64,000 bases of DNA. Source: Sphingobacteriales bacterium (lineage in GTDB: Bacteria > Bacteroidota > Bacteroidia > Sphingobacteriales > Sphingobacteriaceae). The stretch covers positions 1 through 64,000 of the forward strand of contig JACXVB010000011.1 in the NCBI GenBank assembly GCA_014763615.1, read 5' to 3'. Made by a program: the position numbers and the translations under genes. The notes under the pieces are model-generated. The model saw nothing but the letters and a program-made list of their open reading frames with translations, ran no database searches and was not told the DNA's origin. Positions 27,588 through 36,732 of the stretch are shown here, one piece after another. Numbering within the stretch: position 1 is the stretch's first letter; the number at the start of each line of letters is the position of its first letter.

Positions 27588-29849
27588 TTAATTTGTTTTA
27601 TTGCTATAAGCGCCACTGTATTTTTGAAGCCGTTCTTTCGATTTTTTACGAACAAAATCTCTTTGTTCAACGGTTAGGTTGGGTAATAACTTTATTAAAG
27701 CTACACGCTGTGGCAACTTCATTAGTAATTCAAAAGCGGCATCTGGGCTTTTTGTGTAAACCTCTTTAAACATTGCGGTACAAGACTGAATGATTTTCTC
27801 GGCAGCATAACCTTTTTGTTCCCAACTTTTCAGTTGGTTCTCCATATAACTTTTCAAACCATTCAAGTTCGTTCGGTAAGCTGCCATATAGGCTCCGGCT
27901 TCGGCTGATAAACCGCTGTAAGGATCAGCGTTATTAACGGTTGAATTGGCAATATTTGTATTGTTTTGTACTGTATGATTGCTATTTACAGTAGAAGTTT
28001 TGGTTGTGATTGGGACATTATCGTTAATACCCAAATAACTAAAAAGCCCTTCAACATACATCCCAACTTGGTTGTTGTAAAGTTTTTTAATCGTTTCATT
28101 TGGCGATTGGGAGTAAATCATGATTGCTTTTCCGTTTTTATCAAGCATAGCGTTAATTAATTCTATGGTTAAACCGTTATCTCCAATGATATACCTGATA
28201 TTAACAATCCCTTTATCTTGCTCCGTAATTTTTTGTGTCCATATTCCATCAATTTGATAGGTTTTGGTTGCTCCACCTACAAAACTGTAACTACCAATTT
28301 TTTTAAGGTTATCGATATATTTATTGATGGCAACTAACGCTGTTTCTTTGGTGTATTTGCCGTTATACAGACGAGATTGTGTTCCCGCATTATTCGTTTT
28401 TACACTTGATGTTGGGGTGGAATTGATTGGTACTGCGGGAGATTTGTTAATTTCAACAGCATTTGTTTTAGAACTGGTAGGGCTTGTTGGTGTGTTACTA
28501 GCAAGCTCGAGTTTATCTGTTGCTGGGTTGTACTTTTTGCCCGCATATAATTTATTTAATGTTGCTTTAGCTGTTCCTGGTAAGTAGTAAAGTGGATTGC
28601 CATTTTCATCTTTAATTACACCATCACCATTTTGTAAATTAATTAGTTTGTGTGTAGGGTTTTCCTTGGCATTTTGTTTTCCCTCTATAACAACAACAAA
28701 GATATTATCTCCAGTTTTTAGATAGACCACATTATCTTGAGGCGATATGGGCTGAAGTGGATAATAGCCTGATGTATTTGCAAGGTCTAAATCTCCATAA
28801 AAAGTTTGATTCAATATTTTATCATAAACCAAATAAACAGGAGCGTTATATACTTTTAAAGCTCCATTACGCATCCCATTGGTTGTGTTTCCCAAAAAAG
28901 CACCTCTGTAGCCCAACATAGGTGAAGAACCCTTTCTAAGAAGTAAAGTATAAGGACTATTTACCAATACTTTAGCGAATACTTGTTTTTGAGCTGATTT
29001 TGCATCATCAAAAGCATTTTCTATGATGTAGTATTTTTCGCTAAAAGGATTATAAATGATGATGTCTTTTCTTTGAAGAACTTCTTTGAAAAGGAAATCA
29101 GCTTTTTGTTCGTTAATATAAAATTTACAATTGAAAAGAGGGTCTGATGAAGCGTAAGTAGACTTGGTATAAATTACCGAAATATCATTGTTAGTACGAT
29201 CAACATCGTTGTAATAAATGGCATTTTCAAAACCAACCTTATTTCCAAGCTTATCATATTTTAAATTGAACAATTTATCGTTACGACCAATTTCTAAACC
29301 GTTTTTATAAATATACTTTGTAATAGCCGCAGGATTTGTTGAAAGGTCTTTTTCGGTAACAATAAGCTGATCACCATTTTTTAGATAGCTAAATTCTTTA
29401 ATAGTTCCTCCCGTGATACTTTTAATAAGTCTTCCTTTTTCATCATAAGTATAGGCAACGTTATAACCTTTTGTGTTACTTAAATTAGTTAGCAAACCTT
29501 TCGCGTTGTAAATATATCTTTGGGTTTGTATCCCCAATGAGGCATAAGTATATTTTACCAAATATCCCTGACTATTAAATTCATAAGATTTGCCCTCGGT
29601 ATCTGCATAAAGCACTCCATTTTTATATAGATAGTGCAAACCTCTACTAAGACTGAACTCATAAATAAGCATTCCCTCTTTAGAGAATACTTTTTGCCCA
29701 TAAGCATAAACATCTCCCTTAAGGTTAAAATGCTCTTTTTTAAATTTTAATGCAATGGGGTTCATTGGCGCATTTACCCAATCTATTTTTTGAGCTTGGC
29801 TTTTAAAAACAATTACCAAAATCACTATAAGAAAGATTAATTTTTTCAT
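27588..29849 (-). CDS. Large secreted protein with N-terminal YD repeats
   Basis: 753 residues, signal peptide ending KSQAQ. Residues 70-200 hold YD repeats (FNSQGYLVKYTY, YIYNAKGLLTNLS, YTYDEKGRLIKSITGG). A low-complexity Thr/Ser/Pro/Asn linker lies near 450-490 and another near 615-640. The helical C-terminal ~100 residues (SYMENQLKSWEQKGYAAEKI) resemble the end of the 733-residue protein in character (both end in basic Lys-rich helices). Function unknown. Confidence 0.58.
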   Translation of the reverse strand: MKKLIFLIVILVIVFKSQAQKIDWVNAPMNPIALKFKKEHFNLKGDVYAYGQKVFSKEGMLIYEFSLSRGLHYLYKNGVLYADTEGKSYEFNSQGYLVKYTYASLGIQTQRYIYNAKGLLTNLSNTKGYNVAYTYDEKGRLIKSITGGTIKEFSYLKNGDQLIVTEKDLSTNPAAITKYIYKNGLEIGRNDKLFNLKYDKLGNKVGFENAIYYNDVDRTNNDISVIYTKSTYASSDPLFNCKFYINEQKADFLFKEVLQRKDIIIYNPFSEKYYIIENAFDDAKSAQKQVFAKVLVNSPYTLLLRKGSSPMLGYRGAFLGNTTNGMRNGALKVYNAPVYLVYDKILNQTFYGDLDLANTSGYYPLQPISPQDNVVYLKTGDNIFVVVIEGKQNAKENPTHKLINLQNGDGVIKDENGNPLYYLPGTAKATLNKLYAGKKYNPATDKLELASNTPTSPTSSKTNAVEINKSPAVPINSTPTSSVKTNNAGTQSRLYNGKYTKETALVAINKYIDNLKKIGSYSFVGGATKTYQIDGIWTQKITEQDKGIVNIRYIIGDNGLTIELINAMLDKNGKAIMIYSQSPNETIKKLYNNQVGMYVEGLFSYLGINDNVPITTKTSTVNSNHTVQNNTNIANSTVNNADPYSGLSAEAGAYMAAYRTNLNGLKSYMENQLKSWEQKGYAAEKIIQSCTAMFKEVYTKSPDAAFELLMKLPQRVALIKLLPNLTVEQRDFVRKKSKERLQKYSGAYSNKTN

Positions 29850-29854
29850 GCTTT

Positions 29855-30073
29855 TTAAGTTTTGATGTTTACATTGGGTTTAGCATATTGGTTAACCACA
29901 ATTTTTAAGAGCAAAAAGTGCAAAATAATAATTACAGATCCCCACAAATTATCGGGCATAAATACATCTGGGTAATTTTTCACCACAAAAAACATTAAAA
30001 CCGCACCTACAATAATAGAAATGTGCAACACAATGGTATTAGGGTTGAAAACTTCAAAATAAATTTGTATCAC
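29855..30073 (-). CDS. Small membrane protein
   Basis: 72 residues, two hydrophobic helices (TIVLHISIIVGAVLMFFVV and WGSVIIILHFLLLKIVV). The start is GTG at 30071-30073. The stop is 5 bp before the 753-residue gene, so it is probably in the same transcript. No family recognised. Confidence 0.45.
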   Translation of the reverse strand: MIQIYFEVFNPNTIVLHISIIVGAVLMFFVVKNYPDVFMPDNLWGSVIIILHFLLLKIVVNQYAKPNVNIKT

Positions 30074-30136
30074 TTGCGCAGTTTTATGCAGCTATATCCT
30101 TTCTAGCACAGTGAATATCAGATTGATATTGAAAAA

Positions 30137-30592
30137 TCAATTTTGAAAAAACAGTACTTGCATATTGGCAATCATAATTTCGGTATTGTTTGCTCCAGTT
30201 TCACCGCCAGTCATTTGTGTTACACCCTTTTGATATTCATTAATATCTTTTGCTGCTTCACCGCTTACAATTGTAAAACCAGCATCAGTCAACTTTTTTT
30301 CTGCCTTTTTGTAGGCATTATCCGTAATAGTTTGAATGTCTTGCTCTGTTAATTCGCTAACTAAAGCTGCTGTCATGTTTACATCAGCTTTAAGGTTTCT
30401 ATCTCTACCAGTTGCAGATCCTTCAACTAAATATTGATAGCCAATACTAAACTCTTTGAAGTAAACTTTTTTGGGCGCATTTTTTAATTTTTTGCTCCCA
30501 AAATCATCAACTTTAATATCATTTTCGGTAATGATTTGGCCTAAAGCTGTTAAAGGCATCAATAACATTAATGTGTAAACTAATTTTCTCAT
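30137..30592 (-). CDS. Secreted hypothetical protein
   Basis: 151 residues, signal peptide ending TALG. The mature part begins QIITENDIKVDDFGSKKLKNAPKKVY and includes a helix-turn region ITDNAYKKAEKKLTDAGFTIVSG. This resembles small periplasmic Bacteroidota proteins of unknown role. It belongs to the same-strand cluster. Confidence 0.5.
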   Translation of the reverse strand: MRKLVYTLMLLMPLTALGQIITENDIKVDDFGSKKLKNAPKKVYFKEFSIGYQYLVEGSATGRDRNLKADVNMTAALVSELTEQDIQTITDNAYKKAEKKLTDAGFTIVSGEAAKDINEYQKGVTQMTGGETGANNTEIMIANMQVLFFQN

Positions 30593-30629
30593 GTCTATTT
30601 TTTTTTGTGGTTTTTAAGTGTTTTTAATT

Positions 30630-31133
30630 TCATCGAACATCAGATAATTTGATGTCGGTGAAAATCCCGTCGCTTACTTCTATTATGATGCCTGTTGGCT
30701 CGTTGTTATTGATGTATTTTTCAAACTTTCCGCTAAAAATTCCCGAAACTTTAAAGCTGCCTGTTTTTTGATATTTGGTAACTTTAAAAGTGCCTGATTT
30801 TGCAGTATAAATTACTTTATCTTCTCCTGTAAAATATTGTAGCTTAGCATTTCCACTAGCTTTTGCACCATCGCTAATGGTATAATCACCCTCACTTATC
30901 CCGTAAAAATTTATTGAAAATTGTTCGGCGCCATTTTCAGCTTTTACTGCTGTATGGTCATCTGCTAGGATATATCCGCTTCCAGCAGGGTTATAAACCT
31001 TACCATCAATTTTGCAACTCAATTCACCCGCCTTTGCAGCAGAATTAGCTTCATCATTTTTTTTACAGGATGTTAAAAGAACAAAACCTAAAACTATAAG
31101 TAGAATAGGCGATTTGAATTGGTATGTTTTCAT
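30630..31133 (-). CDS. Lipoprotein of unknown function
   Basis: 167 residues with lipobox VLLTSCKK (C23 lipidated). The mature part, GELSCKIDGKVYNPAGSG and on, has a beta-sandwich look; small lipoproteins starting with a CKIDG-type strand are common in Bacteroidota. It is the first gene of the minus-strand secreted-protein cluster, so the cluster promoter should lie in 31134-31400. Confidence 0.6.
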   Translation of the reverse strand: MKTYQFKSPILLIVLGFVLLTSCKKNDEANSAAKAGELSCKIDGKVYNPAGSGYILADDHTAVKAENGAEQFSINFYGISEGDYTISDGAKASGNAKLQYFTGEDKVIYTAKSGTFKVTKYQKTGSFKVSGIFSGKFEKYINNNEPTGIIIEVSDGIFTDIKLSDVR

Positions 31134-31409
31134 TAAATTATGGATTAAGACTTTATTAAATTAAATATTTGATACAATTTTAATCATAAGTTTAGGGCAT
31201 ATATATAGGGCAAATGCCCCATTTTAAGATGAAAGCAGTTTTTGATTTTAAATTGGATCAGGATTGTAATTGAATATCTTTAAAATGATATAAAGAATTA
31301 TTTATAAAAATAATTGTGTTCTATAAGCTAAGGATTAGCATAAAATTCGTTTTGTTAATGGATTTAGATTTTTAATTTGGATACCTCAGAAAAGAACCCC
31401 TTGAATAAC

Positions 31410-31640
31410 TTATTTATCCTGCAACCAAATGAGTGCTTTAAAAAGCCCATTGAGCCAATTCTGTATGTTTATTTTTGCCAGGGCATCAGGTCTGATAAAG
31501 GCTAGGGATAGTTATTACCTGTATTTAGCCGTTAACCTAAATGCTTTAAGAATGAGGATAGCAATCATAGCTGTCCATATTTGTGCCATCGAATAATTTT
31601 GTAGGAGGTATACCTCCATTTTCTGACTTTTTTTGAGGAT
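31410..31640 (-). pseudogene. Decayed IS4-type transposase remnant
   Basis: The minus strand reads two broken stretches. The first is VYLLQNYSMAQIWTAMIA, ILILKAFRLTAKYR, then stop. After a frame change comes LAFIRPDALAKINIQNWL, NGLFKALIWLQDK, then stop at 31410. QIWTAMIAILIL and the following IR-x-LxKIxLxxWL pattern are the C-terminal hallmark of IS4-family DDE transposases. The catalytic region is missing. The rest of the 715-bp gap (31134-31409 and 31641-31843) shows no gene. Confidence 0.55.
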
Positions 31641-31843
31641 AAGGAATATGTTGAGGTATAGTATCATCTTCTTGTTTTAATTCATTAATTTCTTAATAAA
31701 AAGATCTTAATGATTCAAACGGATTTACCGTTTAATTAGGCTTTCAAATTTAAAAATGAACCTCTCCTTATACTTTAGAAATTTAAAATCAAGATTCTTA
31801 AACTTAACTGACAACAAAGAAAGAAAACTCACCACCTAATAAT

Positions 31844-31851
31844 TACCTTTG
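31844..31851 (+). promoter_or_regulatory. -7 box (TACCTTTG) giving a leaderless mnmE transcript
   Basis: TACCTTTG fits TAnnTTTG and ends only 6 bp before the mnmE ATG at 31858. With the usual 4-7 nt spacing, the transcript would begin at or within one or two bases of the start codon. Confidence 0.5.
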
Positions 31852-31857
31852 CAGTTC

Positions 31858-33225
31858 ATGAATCAATTTCAAGAAGATACCATTGTAGCACTGGCTACTC
31901 CTAACGGAATTGGCGCTATCGGGGTGATTAGATTATCTGGTCCGGAGGCGATACAAATCATCAATGCCGTTTTTAAGGGTAAAGATTTAAGCAAACAAGC
32001 TACACATACCCTCCATTTTGGAACCATCAAAGACGGAGCAAATATTGTGGATGAAGTGTTGGTTTCTTTATTCATCGCACCTCAATCATACACCAAAGAA
32101 AACGTGGTAGAGATCAGCTGTCATGGTTCTTCTTACATCATCGATAACATCATTAAACTCCTGATTAAGCAAGGCGCAAGATTAGCAAAACCCGGCGAAT
32201 TTACTTTAAGAGCCTTTTTAAATGGAGGTTTAGATTTGTCTCAGGCAGAAGCCGTGGCAGATTTAATTGCATCTAATTCTAAAGCATCGCATCAATTGGC
32301 TATGCAACAAATGCGTGGTGGTTTTTCTAACGAGTTGAAGATATTAAGAGAGCAGCTCATTCACTTTGCTTCTATGATTGAGTTAGAATTGGATTTCTCT
32401 GAGGAGGATGTGGAGTTTGCCAATCGTGATGATTTGCGACGTTTAATCTCAAATCTCCAATCTATTATCTCAAATCTAATCCGCTCTTTCGATTTAGGCA
32501 ATGTGATTAAAAACGGGGTTCCAGTAGTAATTGCCGGTAAACCTAATGTAGGCAAATCTACCTTATTAAACGCTTTATTAAATGAGGAAAGAGCCATCGT
32601 ATCAGAAATTGCTGGAACTACCAGAGATACCGTAGAGGATGAAATCACCATCAAAGGCGTTCGTTTTCGTTTTATTGATACAGCGGGCATCCGCGAAACG
32701 CAGGATATTATTGAAGCCAAAGGAGTAGAGCGTACTTTCGAAAAAATCAAGAGTTCGGCTATTGTTCTGTATCTGTTTGATCCTTCAGAAACACAGGAGG
32801 AAGAACTATCCAAAATCATTCAAGATTTAAAAGCCGTAACCGAAGAGAATAACAGCACTTTATTGGTGGTTTCTAATAAGTCGGACATTCATCCTTTGGC
32901 AACAGAAAACACTGGTGTTTTGGAAATATCAGCCAAAGAGAAATTGAATTTAGAAAAGCTTGAGCAGGCTTTATTGGCAGCAGTAAATTTAAATCAGTTA
33001 AATTCTGATGAGGTAATCATTAGCAATATTCGTCATCTAGAAGCATTAAAAAAGACCGATGAAGCCCTTAACCGAGTACTTTACGGGATTGATAATCCCA
33101 TCACTTCCGACTTTTTAGCTTTAGATATCAAACAAGCCCTACATTATCTCGGCGAAATTGTTGGAACCGTTACCACAGATGACCTGCTTGATAATATCTT
33201 CTCTAAATTCTGTATCGGAAAGTAA
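31858..33225 (+). CDS. mnmE: tRNA modification GTPase MnmE
   Basis: With MnmG it makes the cmnm5 group on wobble U34. 455 residues from the ATG at 31858; a TTG nine bases earlier would fall in the promoter and is rejected. The N-terminal folate-binding domain starts DTIVALATPNGIGAIGVIRLSG. The G domain shows GKPNVGKSTLLN (G1), DTAGIRET (G3) and SNKSD (G4). The C-terminus is FSKFCIGK with the catalytic cysteine. The last 15 bp, including the stop, are the core attachment site of the island, so the insertion leaves the protein intact. Confidence 0.95.
   Translation: MNQFQEDTIVALATPNGIGAIGVIRLSGPEAIQIINAVFKGKDLSKQATHTLHFGTIKDGANIVDEVLVSLFIAPQSYTKENVVEISCHGSSYIIDNIIKLLIKQGARLAKPGEFTLRAFLNGGLDLSQAEAVADLIASNSKASHQLAMQQMRGGFSNELKILREQLIHFASMIELELDFSEEDVEFANRDDLRRLISNLQSIISNLIRSFDLGNVIKNGVPVVIAGKPNVGKSTLLNALLNEERAIVSEIAGTTRDTVEDEITIKGVRFRFIDTAGIRETQDIIEAKGVERTFEKIKSSAIVLYLFDPSETQEEELSKIIQDLKAVTEENNSTLLVVSNKSDIHPLATENTGVLEISAKEKLNLEKLEQALLAAVNLNQLNSDEVIISNIRHLEALKKTDEALNRVLYGIDNPITSDFLALDIKQALHYLGEIVGTVTTDDLLDNIFSKFCIGK
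33211..33225. repeat. attL core
   Basis: TGTATCGGAAAGTAA, the last four codons and stop of mnmE. Identity to attR stops immediately downstream (TTTGT against CTAGG). Confidence 0.88.
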
Positions 33226-33288
33226 TTTGTTTTCCGATTTCTTCTAAGTGCTTGTTTTTGTTGGGTTTTAGCCGTTTTTACTTTCCTT

Positions 33289-33370
33289 TATTTGTTGCCA
33301 AACTACTCTTTTTTGCTTATATTTGTTGCCAGATTGTTGCCCTGAAAAGTTGCCCTTGTTGTTGGGCAAC
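33289..33370. promoter_or_regulatory. Cluster of TATTTGTTGCC repeats: candidate recombinase arm sites
   Basis: TATTTGTTGCCA occurs twice (33289-33300 and 33320-33331, 31 bp apart). ATTGTTGCCC follows at 33333-33342, and an inverted pair GTTGCCC/GGGCAAC lies at 33349-33355 and 33364-33370. TATTTGTTGCC recurs next to attR at 60093-60103. Repeats on the element side of both att cores are what arm-type sites of a lambda-like integrase look like. Confidence 0.5.
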
Positions 33371-33441
33371 AAGTTGGAGAGAAAATGTCACACATAGACA
33401 CACTCTGACATTCAAAGGTACTAAAGGACAAATACAGGCAC

Positions 33442-33816
33442 ATGGCTAGCAACATAGAAATCACCAAAAAATGTCTCTACTGCGGTAAGGAGTACACAGC
33501 TAAAACGCTAACTACAAAGTATTGCGGCCACACCTGCAACAGTCGCCACTATAAGCAACTGAAGCGGGAAGAAAAGTTGAACAACTTCAAAGAAGCTCAG
33601 GCAAAGCCCGAGCAACAGCCGCAGCAATCATTTGACATTGCATTACAACAAAAAGAGTTTCTCAGCATTGATGAAGCTGCAAAACTTATTGGTGCAAGCC
33701 GCAGAACTATACACCGCCTTATATCCGGCAACAAACTCCAAGTTGGTAAGGTTGGCAGTCGTACCATCATTACACGAAAAGCAATTGATAATCTCTTTAA
33801 TACACAAGCCGTATGA
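33442..33816 (+). CDS. Zinc-finger/HTH DNA-binding protein (excisionase-like)
   Basis: 124 residues. The N-terminal four-cysteine finger is C11-x2-C14 and C28-x3-C32 (CLYCGKEY, then KYCGHTCN). A Gln-rich linker follows, then a MerR/excisionase-type winged helix (FLSIDEAAKLIGASRRTIHRLI). It overlaps the integrase gene by 4 bp (ATGA), so the two are co-translated. Likely an excision or directionality factor, or the integrase operon regulator. Confidence 0.7.
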   Translation: MASNIEITKKCLYCGKEYTAKTLTTKYCGHTCNSRHYKQLKREEKLNNFKEAQAKPEQQPQQSFDIALQQKEFLSIDEAAKLIGASRRTIHRLISGNKLQVGKVGSRTIITRKAIDNLFNTQAV

Positions 33817-34919
33817 AAGTAACACTCAGACAACGCACCAAAGGCGATAAGGTTAGCCTTTATCTTGATTACTACCACAAGGGAAAAAGGGAGTATGAAT
33901 ATTTAGAACTGTACCTGTTTCCAGAGCCGGAGAAAGGCAAACTCACTAAGGAGCAAAAAGAATCCAACAAGGAAACCCTTGCACTGGCTGAAAGCATCCG
34001 TTCAAAGCGACAGATAGAAATACAGAACGGTATTTATGGCTTTCAGGATCAAAGCAAATTAAAAGGCAGCTTCCTGCGTTATGTGGAGTATTTAGCCGAG
34101 AAAAGGAAAAGCAGCCAGGGCAATTATGATAATTGGGATAGTGCTTTGAAACACCTGAAAAAGTATGTGAAGTTTGACGTTTCATTTGGGCAGGTAGATA
34201 AGAACTGGCTGGATGGTTTCAGGGAATACTTGATGAAGGAAGCAAAGACCCCAAGCAAGCAGCCCCTTTCACAAAATTCACAAAGCAGCTACTTCAACAA
34301 AATCAGGGCAGCATTAAAGCAAGCATACAAAGAAGGCATCATCAAGCAGAACCCTGCCGACCTTGTGGACGGCATCAAGCCCGGTGAACCTGAAAGAGAA
34401 TTTCTCACTTATGAAGAACTGCAAGCAGTTGCAAAAGCTGAGTGTGAAATCCCATTATTGAAAACTGCTTTCCTGTTCAGTGCAATGACTGGCCTCCGTT
34501 GGTCAGACGTTCAGAAGATGGTTTGGTCAGAAGTTCAGCATAGCAAAGAAGTTGGTTATTACATACGCTTCCGGCAGAAGAAAACCAAAGGAGCAGAAAC
34601 ATTGCCAATATCAGAGCAAGCCTTCGGCTTATTGGGTGAAAGAGGAAACCCGGAGGACCGTGTTTTCATTGGCTTAAAATACAGTGCATGGCATAACCTC
34701 AAATTGCAACAATGGGTAATGCGTGGAGGTGTAACAAAAACAATCACCTTCCATTGTGCAAGGCACACCTACGCCACATTACAATTAACTTTAGGAACGG
34801 ACATTTACACCGTATCAAAATTATTAGGTCATAAGGATTTAAAAACAACGCAGATATATGCAAAGATTATTGACGACAAGAAGAAGGTAGCTGCTAATAA
34901 AATTGTACTCGACTTATGA
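33813..34919 (+). CDS. Tyrosine-type site-specific recombinase (integrase)
   Basis: 368 residues. The N-terminal arm-binding part is followed by a SAM-like core-binding domain (about 85-185) and a catalytic domain. Catalytic residues are visible: R229 in TGLRWSD, a Lys near 257 in KKTKG, H314-x-x-R317 in FHCARHTYA, H340 in LLGHKDL and nucleophile Y349 in TTQIYAKI. It is the enzyme expected to recombine the mnmE att sites. Its own stop overlaps the next ATG. Confidence 0.9.
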   Translation: MKVTLRQRTKGDKVSLYLDYYHKGKREYEYLELYLFPEPEKGKLTKEQKESNKETLALAESIRSKRQIEIQNGIYGFQDQSKLKGSFLRYVEYLAEKRKSSQGNYDNWDSALKHLKKYVKFDVSFGQVDKNWLDGFREYLMKEAKTPSKQPLSQNSQSSYFNKIRAALKQAYKEGIIKQNPADLVDGIKPGEPEREFLTYEELQAVAKAECEIPLLKTAFLFSAMTGLRWSDVQKMVWSEVQHSKEVGYYIRFRQKKTKGAETLPISEQAFGLLGERGNPEDRVFIGLKYSAWHNLKLQQWVMRGGVTKTITFHCARHTYATLQLTLGTDIYTVSKLLGHKDLKTTQIYAKIIDDKKKVAANKIVLDL

Positions 34920-35941
34920 ACAATGAACTAAATCTATATCACAAAATTTTGTTCTTGGAGCTTCGCCCCTGGACTAACAGAGAAGTTGCAGAAACCAAAT
35001 ACAAAGAACTGATGCAAGGCATCAGCAAGGAGCATTTTTCTTTTCAGCCACTTTATGAAGTTGATTTTCCAAAACCATTGACAGCAAAGCGGAAGTACTA
35101 TTTTTCAATAATTGAGAATGAAGCAACAAACTACCTAAACAACTTTCAGCAAATCATTGCCGGTGCATTGAATGAAAAAGAAAAGCAGTATTGGGTACAT
35201 ACCACACTTACAAAAGTCCTATCACAAAAACTGAGAGAAGTAAGCAAGGTAATTGATGATAGCCAATACTTTTTTCAGCAGCTTTCAGCAGCTTCAAAAG
35301 CCTCCACACCTGAAAGCAAAATTCAAGATGAAGCGTACATTCTCCAATACCTCAAATATCAACTCATAAGAATTTACTTGGAGATTCAGGAAACATTCTC
35401 CAGCCACTTAAAGGAAGAAGCCATATCAGAAGAAGAATTGCATCAGCAATATTTTTCGGAGCAAGCTCCTTCAAAATCTTTCATTATAGAAGCAGTAAAA
35501 CTCAACTTGCCTTTACCTGCTTCGCAGGTTACGGCAAAGCCTCAAACGGTGCAGTTTACAGTAAAAGCATTTGATTTTCGTACAGAGAAGAAAGGCATCA
35601 TTCCTTATGAAGCTATCATCAAAGATTCAGGCAGGTTCTCCCGATTTGAGGAGGAACTTTTCTCACATGAATTGATTGATGAAAACTACAACTTCAAAAA
35701 CCAGCACGGCCAAATACAAGAACTGGCAGCCATATTCCAAACCCTGATTAAGAAGGGCTACTTCAACAAGCGGCAGTTCCCAAAGAACAAGGAGATTAAG
35801 CCTGTTGATATTCGCAAGTTTTTAGACCACCGCTACAACTCCAATACAGATAAACAATTCCGTACCTGGGCGAATAAGCCTGATGAATTGGCTGATTTTG
35901 TAAGCAGCAAATATTGGATTGACAAATTACCGACTTCCTGA
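34916..35941 (+). CDS. Hypothetical protein co-encoded with the integrase
   Basis: 341 residues, soluble, highly charged, mostly helical. The C-terminal segment (LAAIFQTLIKKGYFNKRQFPKNKEIKPVDIRKFLDHRYN) looks like a small winged-helix-type module found at the end of many Bacteroidota mobile-element proteins. I considered RteC but do not see its signature. It overlaps the integrase stop by 4 bp, which suggests a part in integration control. Confidence 0.5.
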   Translation: MNNELNLYHKILFLELRPWTNREVAETKYKELMQGISKEHFSFQPLYEVDFPKPLTAKRKYYFSIIENEATNYLNNFQQIIAGALNEKEKQYWVHTTLTKVLSQKLREVSKVIDDSQYFFQQLSAASKASTPESKIQDEAYILQYLKYQLIRIYLEIQETFSSHLKEEAISEEELHQQYFSEQAPSKSFIIEAVKLNLPLPASQVTAKPQTVQFTVKAFDFRTEKKGIIPYEAIIKDSGRFSRFEEELFSHELIDENYNFKNQHGQIQELAAIFQTLIKKGYFNKRQFPKNKEIKPVDIRKFLDHRYNSNTDKQFRTWANKPDELADFVSSKYWIDKLPTS

Positions 35942-36139
35942 ATTGCGGTAATTTGCTGTCAATTTACCATTTCAAATTTCCACTCTTTTTCTGAAACCCT
36001 TTACTGGCAAGGCTTTTAGCCTTGTCCAAATTTCCATTTTCAAGACTACCAGAGCCTTATTCTGAGCTTTGTATCGTCATCGGGAATCGGTGATGACTTT
36101 TGGCCAGAAGTCCATTTCTAACAATTAATAAATAAGAAA

Positions 36140-36439
36140 ATGGACGAGATATTAAAACGTCTTGAAAAGATTGAAAAGCTCATTGAGAGCCAGAACTTGG
36201 TACGCAAGGACGTACTGAATTTTAACGAGTGTTGCGACTACTTAGAGTTGTCGCAGTCACACCTGTACAAGCTAACCAGTACCGGGGCTATACCGCATTA
36301 CAAGCCCAACGGGAAGAAAATCTATTTCAGAAGGGCGGAACTGGATGAATGGTTGCTTCGCAACCGCACCACTACGCAGGATGAAATAGAAAGCAAGGCA
36401 GCAGATTATCTCATTAAAAAAGGGAGGAAACAGCTATGA
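36140..36439 (+). CDS. Excisionase-family HTH protein
   Basis: 99 residues: a short coiled coil (ILKRLEKIEKLIESQN), then an Xis/MerR-like helix-turn-helix with wing (LNFNECCDYLELSQSHLYKL, then PHYKPNGKKIYFRRAELDEWL). Typical of Bacteroidota mobile elements, where pairs of such proteins regulate excision and replication genes. The 198 bp upstream (35942-36139) has no gene and probably holds the promoter. It overlaps the next gene by 4 bp. Confidence 0.7.
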   Translation: MDEILKRLEKIEKLIESQNLVRKDVLNFNECCDYLELSQSHLYKLTSTGAIPHYKPNGKKIYFRRAELDEWLLRNRTTTQDEIESKAADYLIKKGRKQL

Positions 36440-36732
36440 CAGAAGTTATGAATCTGCTCCTGCAACTCTCCCAGGACTTTGAGGTAATCAGGGCTTATGT
36501 GTTGGCACTAAAGAAATCCAAGTTGGAGAACTTCAAAGAAACATGGATTGATGGCCAAGACGTAATGCACACCATGCACATTAGCAAGCGTACCCTTCAA
36601 TCCCTTCGGGATAACGGAACGCTTCCATACAGCCGCATCAATGGCAAGTTTTACTACAAGGTTGAGGACATAGAAAACCTGTTGCAATCCAATTACTCAC
36701 AAGCTAAATCAACAGGTGATGGAAATAAGTAA
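36436..36732 (+). CDS. Second small HTH protein
   Basis: 98 residues. An N-terminal helix is followed by an HTH (TWIDGQDVMHTMHISKRTLQSL) and wing (LPYSRINGKFYYKVEDIENLL), paralogous in form to the protein just upstream. It overlaps both neighbours (4 bp and 14 bp), so the three genes are one translation-coupled unit. Confidence 0.7.
   Translation: MTEVMNLLLQLSQDFEVIRAYVLALKKSKLENFKETWIDGQDVMHTMHISKRTLQSLRDNGTLPYSRINGKFYYKVEDIENLLQSNYSQAKSTGDGNK

Noticed and set aside
33597-33878. 93-residue minus-strand frame under the zinc/HTH gene
   Set aside because: Shadow of the coding strand; the plus-strand gene has clear motifs and a coupled overlap with the integrase.
34916-35941. RteC regulator
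   Set aside because: Size and helical content are compatible, but the RteC motifs are not visible.
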